DNA from: Dehalococcoidia bacterium
GTDB lineage: Bacteria > Chloroflexota > Dehalococcoidia > GIF9 > UBA5629
Direction of reading: 5' to 3'
Assembly (NCBI GenBank): GCA_030604795.1
Contig: JAUVVE010000018.1
Coordinates: 1-10,081 of the forward strand
Length of the DNA: 10,081 nucleotides
How positions within the stretch are numbered: position 1 is the stretch's first letter; the number at the start of each line of letters is the position of its first letter. The notes under the pieces are model-generated. The model was not told where the DNA came from and searched no databases. It saw only the letters and a list, made by a program, of their open reading frames with translations. Below, piece after piece: positions 5,839 through 10,081 of the stretch. A program made the position numbers and the translations under genes.

Positions 5839-7422
5839 CTATTTCAGCAGCCTTGAGCCTGTCTCGAAGCATATCTGACTTCGCCCATAGATACAGCTGA
5901 CGCACATGCGGCAGTTCAAGCATCTCTTCGCCTCTTCAATTGCCTGCGTCTTGGCGTAACCCAAATCGGCCTCGCTGAAGGTGCGCACTGCGTCGTTAGC
6001 TGATAATGAGGGCATTCCCCAGCGGGCTTTGCGGGTGAGCCAGCGGGAGGTCATCTCAGGGTCAATCTTGAGGATTTCCTTGGCTGGCGCTGCCCGATTC
6101 TTCTTCAAGTCCTGGCCTTGTAAGTAGCGGTGGATAGATGTTGCTGCCTTGCGCCCCATGGCTATGGCTTCGATTACAGTCCCGGGAAGGGTCACCGCAT
6201 CACCAGCGGCAAAAATGCCGGGGACGTTTGTGGCCAGAGTATCAGGGTCAGCAACGAAGGTGCCTCTCTGGCTTGCTTTTACCTGGCTGCCGTCTGCGCA
6301 CGATGGGTCAGGGGTCTGGCCTATGGCAACTACAACGCTGTCTGCTTCCATAGTGTATTCAGCCCCAGGTCCTTCGACAAGCGTCCAGGAAATCCGGCCT
6401 TCAGGATCAACCTGGGTTGAGGCAACGCGTTTGAATTCTATGACGATGCCCTTTCTCCCATCCCCGCCATCCCTGGCGGCGAATCTCTGCGGAGCCAGGG
6501 ATGTATGTAACCTGATGCCTTCTTTCTTCGCTGCCTCGATTTCCCAGGCGAAAGCGGGTATATTTCTTCTTGATTCAAGGCACGTAACGTGCACTTCGTC
6601 CGCACCGAGCCGTCTGGCTATGCGGGCAGCATCCAGAGCTACGCCGCCACCACCTATGACGACCACGCTTCCTCTGAGGGGTAGTGTTTGTCCCGTGTTC
6701 ACCTGCCGAAGGAGGGGCAGAGCGTAGTGGACATCCTTCAGGTCGGCGCCTGGTATCGGCAGCTGGGCGCTTTTCTGAGCTCCGGTAGCCAAGAGACAGG
6801 CAGCGAATCCTTGCCTCGATAGGCCATCCAGCGACAATCCATCACCGATGCGCGTATTTGTTCTGATATCAACCCCCAGCGCTCTGATGTAATCAATCTC
6901 AGCTTCAACGATCTGCTTGGGCAGAATGAACTCGGGAATGCCAGTGGTCAACATGCCGCCGGCGATTGAGGAGGCTTCAAAGACGGTAACACCGTATCCC
7001 TGCCTGACAAGGTCGTAGGCGGCAGTCAAGCCGGCTGGTCCGGAACCGATTATTGCCACTCTTTCCTTCTTTGTTCTTTTGGCGGGCGCTGGCCTTCTGC
7101 CGTCTTGCAGTTCGTAGTCCGCGGCAAACCTCTTCAGCCATTCTATGGCGATTGGTTCGTCTACAAGGGCCCGATTGCACTCCGCTTCGCATGGGTGATG
7201 ACATACGCGGCCGCAGATAGAGGGGACAGGATTGGTTTCCCTGATGACCGCCAGCGCTTTCTTGAACTTGCCCTGCGCAATGGCAATGACGTAGCTGGGA
7301 ACATCGGTGTGAATTGGGCAAACCTCTTCACAGGGAGACAACTTATCCACTGAAGGCCAGCATTTTTCACCGTGAATCTGCGACAGCAGTCTCTGCTGCG
7401 TCTTTTCCTTTGTCTTTGCCAT
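5839..7422 (-). CDS. GltD-like FAD/NAD(P)-dependent oxidoreductase with extra Fe-S motifs
   Basis: A 527-residue flavoprotein related to the small subunit of glutamate synthase and to NfnB-type subunits, which pass electrons between NAD(P)H, FAD and Fe-S clusters. N-terminal Cys21, 31 and 35 and the group CGRVC-HHPC-EAEC (Cys70, 74, 78, 82) form the usual Fe-S domain. FAD binding is shown by GSGPAG (126-131) and GIFAAGDA (402-409), and NAD(P) binding by VVVIGGGG (253-260). The cofactor-selecting region reads CLESRRNIPA, not the YRR-type sequence of GltD. A C-terminal extension carries Cys501, 504, 507, 510 and 518 (C-x2-C-x2-C-x2-C-x7-C), probably another cluster. No GltB-like large subunit is nearby, so glutamate synthesis is unlikely. 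The ATG at 7422 has AGAGGTG six bases upstream and is preferred over an in-frame TTG at 7440. First gene of the cluster. Confidence 0.93.
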   Translation of the reverse strand: MAKTKEKTQQRLLSQIHGEKCWPSVDKLSPCEEVCPIHTDVPSYVIAIAQGKFKKALAVIRETNPVPSICGRVCHHPCEAECNRALVDEPIAIEWLKRFAADYELQDGRRPAPAKRTKKERVAIIGSGPAGLTAAYDLVRQGYGVTVFEASSIAGGMLTTGIPEFILPKQIVEAEIDYIRALGVDIRTNTRIGDGLSLDGLSRQGFAACLLATGAQKSAQLPIPGADLKDVHYALPLLRQVNTGQTLPLRGSVVVIGGGGVALDAARIARRLGADEVHVTCLESRRNIPAFAWEIEAAKKEGIRLHTSLAPQRFAARDGGDGRKGIVIEFKRVASTQVDPEGRISWTLVEGPGAEYTMEADSVVVAIGQTPDPSCADGSQVKASQRGTFVADPDTLATNVPGIFAAGDAVTLPGTVIEAIAMGRKAATSIHRYLQGQDLKKNRAAPAKEILKIDPEMTSRWLTRKARWGMPSLSANDAVRTFSEADLGYAKTQAIEEAKRCLNCRMCVSCIYGRSQICFETGSRLLK

Positions 7423-7428
7423 TTCGCT

Positions 7429-7435
7429 CACCTCT
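7429..7435 (-). promoter_or_regulatory. Ribosome binding site of the flavoprotein gene
   Basis: AGAGGTG on the minus strand, just upstream of the ATG at 7420-7422. It supports this start rather than the TTG at 7438-7440, which lies upstream of the site. Confidence 0.65.
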
Positions 7436-7541
7436 TGCAAGTCGCCTTAATGTTAGCCTTGTTGCACCTATTGAGGCTGGCCGTCAGTAGGGTAACAAGC
7501 TAAGGAAGATCTTTCTGCTCAACCCAAGCTGGGATACACTT

Positions 7542-7571
7542 ATGATACTCCAAACGATTTGCCGGAGCCAA
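7542..7571 (-). promoter_or_regulatory. Candidate sigma-70 type promoter of the minus-strand redox cluster
   Basis: On the minus strand, TTGGCT (7566-7571; four of six matches to TTGACA) and TATCAT (7542-7547; five of six to TATAAT) are 18 bases apart. Transcription would begin near 7535, giving a leader of about 110 bases before the flavoprotein ATG. Found by eye and unconfirmed. Confidence 0.4.
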
Positions 7572-7577
7572 TCGTTT
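7552..7577. promoter_or_regulatory. Perfect inverted repeat, probable operator
   Basis: AAACGATT (7552-7559) and AATCGTTT (7570-7577) are exact reverse complements separated by ten bases. The repeat covers the -35 box and most of the spacer of the candidate minus-strand promoter, where a dimeric repressor would block RNA polymerase. An intrinsic terminator is less likely, because the stem is AT-rich and both flanking genes point away from it. No regulator gene is in the window. Confidence 0.5.
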
Positions 7578-7761
7578 TGCTTTCTGGGCTCTCTGAACTT
7601 GGTTGCTGCCTAGCCATTTTCGCAGATTTGCGATTGGCTCGTCAATGTCCGTGGCTTACATGCGGGGATGTCTGAATCGAGGAGTGGAGAGACCTGGGTC
7701 TTCGGCCGGCTGATTTTGACTCCCATCCCCCTTTGTCTGGTCTGCAACCTCGAGTCACGGG

Positions 7762-7790
7762 TTGTTGGCATAGCGTCAAGCTGATAGAAT
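7762..7790 (+). promoter_or_regulatory. Candidate promoter of the ABC exporter operon
   Basis: TTGTTG (7762-7767; weak -35) and TAGAAT (7785-7790; five of six matches to TATAAT) are 17 bases apart. The start point near 7797 would give a leader of about 30 bases before the ATG at 7828. If correct, it excludes the upstream ATG at 7789, which lies in the -10 box. Confidence 0.35.
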
Positions 7791-7827
7791 GTCTGGACGT
7801 CTAATGCCGGACGAGGCGTGGTGTCAA

Positions 7828-8739
7828 ATGGTGATTATCAAGATCAATAGCCTGACGAAGAAGTTCAAGGACCTGGTGGCGGTGGATGACGTGAATCTGG
7901 AGATAGAGGAAGGGGAGTGCTTCGGGCTTCTGGGGCCCAACGGCGCCGGCAAAACCTCTCTTATCAGGATGATAACCGCCGTCTCACCTCCGACCAGTGG
8001 TGACATATGGGTGCTGGGCGGTGACTTGAGGACTCACTCCCGACAGGTCAAGGCTGCCCTGGGAGTAGTGCCACAGATGGACAATCTTGACCCGGACTTG
8101 ACAGTGCTTCAAAACCTGATGACCTTCGCCCGATATTTCAACATACCGAAAGAGGAGGCTCGTCGCCGCAGCATGGAGGTCTTGACTCTGTTTCAGCTGG
8201 AAGACAGGTGTGATAGCCAGATCAGAGAACTCTCAGGCGGGATGAGACGCCGTCTATTGATAGCCAGGGGCTTGATTAACATGCCTAAGATAGTCGTTCT
8301 TGATGAGCCTACGATAGGCCTCGACCCTCAGGCCAAGTACCTGGTCTGGCACAAGCTGACCGAACTCAAGTCTCAGGGTGTCACTCAGCTTCTGCCTACC
8401 CAGAATATGGAAGAAGCGAGCACTCTTTGTGACAGGGTAGCCATAATGCATCAAGGCAAGGTCCTGACTGTTGATGCTCCCAAGAAACTCATCTCCAGCT
8501 ATTTTGGCGATGAGATATGGGAAATCGAAGTCATGGCCGAAGAACGCGATAAGGTCGTCAATGCGTTAGAAAGTCGTGGACTTGAGTATGAGAGTGTGGG
8601 AGCCAAGATTCACGTTTTTCATGTTGAGACTGATGAGTCGATTACCGGACTGGTCGGTTCTGTGGAGGCATTGAGACGCAGGCCGGCGACACTGGAGGAT
8701 GTCTTCTTCAAACTTACGGGGAGGTCTTTGACCGAATGA
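7828..8739 (+). CDS. ABC-2 type exporter ATPase (NodI/DrrA-like)
   Basis: A 303-residue ATP-binding subunit of an ABC-2 exporter; it would power export of a lipid-like, sugar or drug-like molecule with the permease encoded next. From the chosen ATG, Walker A GPNGAGKT is at 36-43, the Q-loop Gln83 in VVPQMDN, the signature LSGGM at 135-139, Walker B VVLDEP at 156-161 and the D-loop GLDPQ after it. The C-terminal RPATLEDVFFKLTGR block is typical of the DrrA/NodI group. The H-loop is odd: where the family has TTH before x-MEEA, this protein has PTQN, with Gln192 (CAG, 8401-8403) in place of the switch His. ATGs at 7789 and 7804 are possible longer starts, but family members begin close to MVIIKINSLTKKF. 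It overlaps the permease gene by four bases. Confidence 0.93.
   Translation: MVIIKINSLTKKFKDLVAVDDVNLEIEEGECFGLLGPNGAGKTSLIRMITAVSPPTSGDIWVLGGDLRTHSRQVKAALGVVPQMDNLDPDLTVLQNLMTFARYFNIPKEEARRRSMEVLTLFQLEDRCDSQIRELSGGMRRRLLIARGLINMPKIVVLDEPTIGLDPQAKYLVWHKLTELKSQGVTQLLPTQNMEEASTLCDRVAIMHQGKVLTVDAPKKLISSYFGDEIWEIEVMAEERDKVVNALESRGLEYESVGAKIHVFHVETDESITGLVGSVEALRRRPATLEDVFFKLTGRSLTE
8718..8724 (+). promoter_or_regulatory. Ribosome binding site for the permease inside the ATPase gene
   Basis: GGGGAGG, eleven bases before the permease ATG at 8736-8738. It is a slightly long spacing, but it backs the ATGA overlap start. Confidence 0.5.
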
Positions 8740-9500
8740 GGCTGTTCTCGTGGCGTTTCATCAGGATGTGGCAGCGCAATGGGGACGTATTCTTCAGGCT
8801 GTGGCACGCCGAGGTTCCCGGTTTTGTAGCCGAACCTGTCCTTGTCTTGCTGGCCATGGGCCTGGGCCTTGGCGCGTACGTGGGTCTGGTTGATGGGCAG
8901 AAGTATATTGAGTTCATTGTGCCGGGCATCATAGCTGCCTACGCTATGTTTAGCGCCAGCTTTGAGTGCACCTACGGCACTTTCTTTCGTATGGAGTATC
9001 AGAGGACTTTTGATGCCATCATTGCCACTCCGTTGAACGTTGAGGACGTCATCGCTGGTGAGATCTTTTGGGGAGCTACGCGGTCGCTCATGACGGGCAC
9101 CATGATTCTGGTGGTTGCGGCGGCTTTTCAACTGGTGCATTCACCATGGGCGCTGCTGATACCCCCAGTGTGCTTCTTAGAAGGCATAATGTTTGCCTCC
9201 ATTGCTGTCGTGTTCACGTCTGTGGTGCCGTCTATCTACAGCTTCAACTACTACTTCACTCTGTTCGTAACGCCGATGTTCTTCTTTAGCGGAGTGTTCT
9301 TCCCTCTGTCCTCTTTTCCTAGCATAGTGGAGACAATTAGCTGGGTAGTGCCGTTGACACCGGCGGTGCGCCTTACCCGGGCGCTGGTTGGCGGGGAACT
9401 GCACATCGGTCTTCTCTGGGCGCTCGTACTCATCCTGGTGCTGGGTGCCGTGTTTTTCCGTATAGCCCTGGTGACGATGCGGCGCAGGCTAACTACGTAG
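8736..9500 (+). CDS. ABC-2 type exporter permease (NodJ-like)
   Basis: A 254-residue membrane subunit of the exporter, the normal length for NodJ-type permeases. The hallmark middle region is present: FIVPGIIAAYAMFSASFE (60-77), TYGTFFRM (79-86) and the cytoplasmic stretch QRTFDAIIATPLNVEDVIAGE (89-109). Hydrophobic segments lie at about 34-52, 60-78, 112-132, 138-163, 170-190 and 225-246, consistent with six membrane passes. The start overlaps the ATPase stop (ATGA), so the two subunits are translationally coupled. The family includes nodulation-factor, polysaccharide and antibiotic exporters; nothing here shows the substrate. The gene ends convergently with a 3-hydroxyacyl-CoA dehydrogenase gene 186 bases away; I see no clear intrinsic terminator between them. 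Confidence 0.93.
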   Translation: MRLFSWRFIRMWQRNGDVFFRLWHAEVPGFVAEPVLVLLAMGLGLGAYVGLVDGQKYIEFIVPGIIAAYAMFSASFECTYGTFFRMEYQRTFDAIIATPLNVEDVIAGEIFWGATRSLMTGTMILVVAAAFQLVHSPWALLIPPVCFLEGIMFASIAVVFTSVVPSIYSFNYYFTLFVTPMFFFSGVFFPLSSFPSIVETISWVVPLTPAVRLTRALVGGELHIGLLWALVLILVLGAVFFRIALVTMRRRLTT

Positions 9501-9686
9501 AAGGTTTCAGTCCACTAAGTCAATCGGCGTGGAGGCCATATGCGCGGTAGGCGTCTCCAGCAATGCACATGTCTTTTATAGCGCCGGTCCGGCTCACCAA
9601 CCCACCTGAGGCGGTGAGATCCTCGGCGGTGCTGCAGCTCCTCTAGCTCTTTCTCGAACGGTACTTTGACAACGTCGCCTCAGACG

Positions 9687-10081
9687 TCATTTGTCGTCGC
9701 TGCTGCCCCAGGGGAGGCGTTTGCCGTCTTTGGTGTATCGGTAGAAACCCTTGCCCGCCTTTCGGCCCAGGCGCCCCTCCTTGACCATTCGCGAGATGAG
9801 GTCGGAACGGGAGGCAAAGCCTTCCAGGCCCAACTCTGCCATCGCTTGCCCTATCAGTACGTGCGTATCCAGTCCAGAGTTGTCTGCGATTACAAACGGG
9901 CCGACATTCCAGCCGTAGCCCAGTTCCATGCCTACGTCAATATCCTCGGGAGTTGCCACCCCGTCGGCTACCAGGTCTACCGCCTCCCGGAAAGCGGCCG
10001 AGAAGATGCGGTTGAGTACGAAACCGGGGATGTCCTTCTGCACGCGGATCGGGGTCTGTCCCAGTGATTGGACAAAAGCCA
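9687..10081 (-). CDS. 3-hydroxyacyl-CoA dehydrogenase, C-terminal part (runs off the window)
   Basis: The visible 130 residues are the C-terminal domain of a 3-hydroxyacyl-CoA dehydrogenase, which oxidises 3-hydroxyacyl-CoA with NAD in beta-oxidation and related routes. The frame stays open to the right edge, so the gene starts outside the window; the NAD-binding domain and the catalytic His/Glu region are not seen. Family signatures include the LGQTPIRVQKDIPGFVLNR linker (the usual KDxPGFVxNR), a GYGWNVGPF segment, D-x-SGLD and the final GRLGRKAGKGFYRY. A GTG at 10041-10043 could look like a start, but it lies inside the conserved linker and upstream codons continue the family sequence. The gene points the same way as the redox cluster but is separated from it by the ABC exporter. 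Confidence 0.92.
   Translation of the reverse strand, partial: AFVQSLGQTPIRVQKDIPGFVLNRIFSAAFREAVDLVADGVATPEDIDVGMELGYGWNVGPFVIADNSGLDTHVLIGQAMAELGLEGFASRSDLISRMVKEGRLGRKAGKGFYRYTKDGKRLPWGSSDDK

Larger units (their letters stand above)
7423..7827. other. Divergent intergenic region between the redox cluster and the ABC exporter
   Basis: This 405-base stretch separates two divergent transcription units, and I see no convincing gene in it. It holds candidate promoters for both directions and a perfect 8-bp inverted repeat. A 10-bp inverted repeat also has arms at 7565-7574 and 7631-7640, and a short dyad (AGACC-TG-GGTCT) lies at 7690-7701. The motif CGATT or its complement recurs at 7555-7559, 7570-7574, 7631-7635 and 7675-7679, which may mark regulator half-sites, although a 5-mer is weak evidence. 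Confidence 0.6.

Noticed and set aside
7789..7827. Longer ABC ATPase start at the ATG at 7789 or 7804
   Set aside because: The extra residues do not resemble the family, no ribosome binding site precedes them, and a -10-like TAGAAT overlaps the first ATG.
9593..9618. A CTCACC/GGTGAG dyad between the convergent genes as a bidirectional terminator
   Set aside because: The stem is six bases with a 14-base loop and there is no T-run on either side.
10041..10043. A GTG as the start of a short 118-residue dehydrogenase gene
   Set aside because: The upstream codons to the window edge continue the conserved 3-hydroxyacyl-CoA dehydrogenase linker without a stop, so the gene is cut by the window rather than starting here.
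1..10081. CRISPR arrays, tRNA or rRNA genes, insertion sequences
   Set aside because: I saw no regularly spaced direct repeats, no cloverleaf-like segments, no transposase-like protein and no terminal inverted repeats flanking a gene.

Overview
The window looks like an anaerobic bacterium with moderately GC-rich, densely packed DNA. It encodes several iron-sulfur redox proteins, a CooC-type nickel-insertion ATPase and CoA-ester/beta-oxidation type enzymes. This combination fits subsurface or sediment Chloroflexota (Dehalococcoidia) or Desulfobacterota. The placement is inference from gene content only; the window has no rRNA or other phylogenetic marker.

Layout: positions 7422 down to 2 hold nine genes in a row on the minus strand, most separated by fewer than 160 bases. 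In order of transcription they are: (1) a GltD-like FAD/NAD(P) oxidoreductase with extra N- and C-terminal cysteine motifs; (2) a 282-residue protein with a two-cluster ferredoxin domain at its C-terminus; (3) a small ferredoxin-like protein, coupled to gene 2 by a TAATG stop/start overlap; (4) a cysteine-rich protein of unknown function; (5) a short-chain dehydrogenase with altered catalytic residues; (6) an unknown protein built from two diverged copies of one ~80-residue unit; (7) a CooC-type P-loop ATPase; (8) an enoyl-CoA hydratase/isomerase with a PaaG-like active site; (9) a cysteine-rich membrane protein. A divergent intergenic region (7423-7827) carries a perfect 8-bp inverted repeat lying over a plausible promoter for this cluster.

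Rightwards, on the plus strand, is a two-gene ABC-2 type exporter (ATPase 7828-8739, permease 8736-9500) with an ATGA overlap and strong resemblance to the NodI/NodJ and daunorubicin-resistance families. Its ATPase has Gln where the H-loop His is expected. Facing it from the right edge is the C-terminal part of a minus-strand 3-hydroxyacyl-CoA dehydrogenase that runs off the window.

How the genes may work together (inference): genes 1-3 look like a flavin/iron-sulfur electron-transfer module linking NAD(P)H to ferredoxin-level carriers. The SDR, crotonase-family enzyme and nearby 3-hydroxyacyl-CoA dehydrogenase suggest CoA-thioester oxidation or reduction. The CooC-type ATPase implies that a nickel enzyme is matured somewhere in the cell, but no CO dehydrogenase is visible here. 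Three of the nine genes (4, 6, 9) have no function I can name, so the cluster as a whole may be an undescribed redox/acyl-CoA system.
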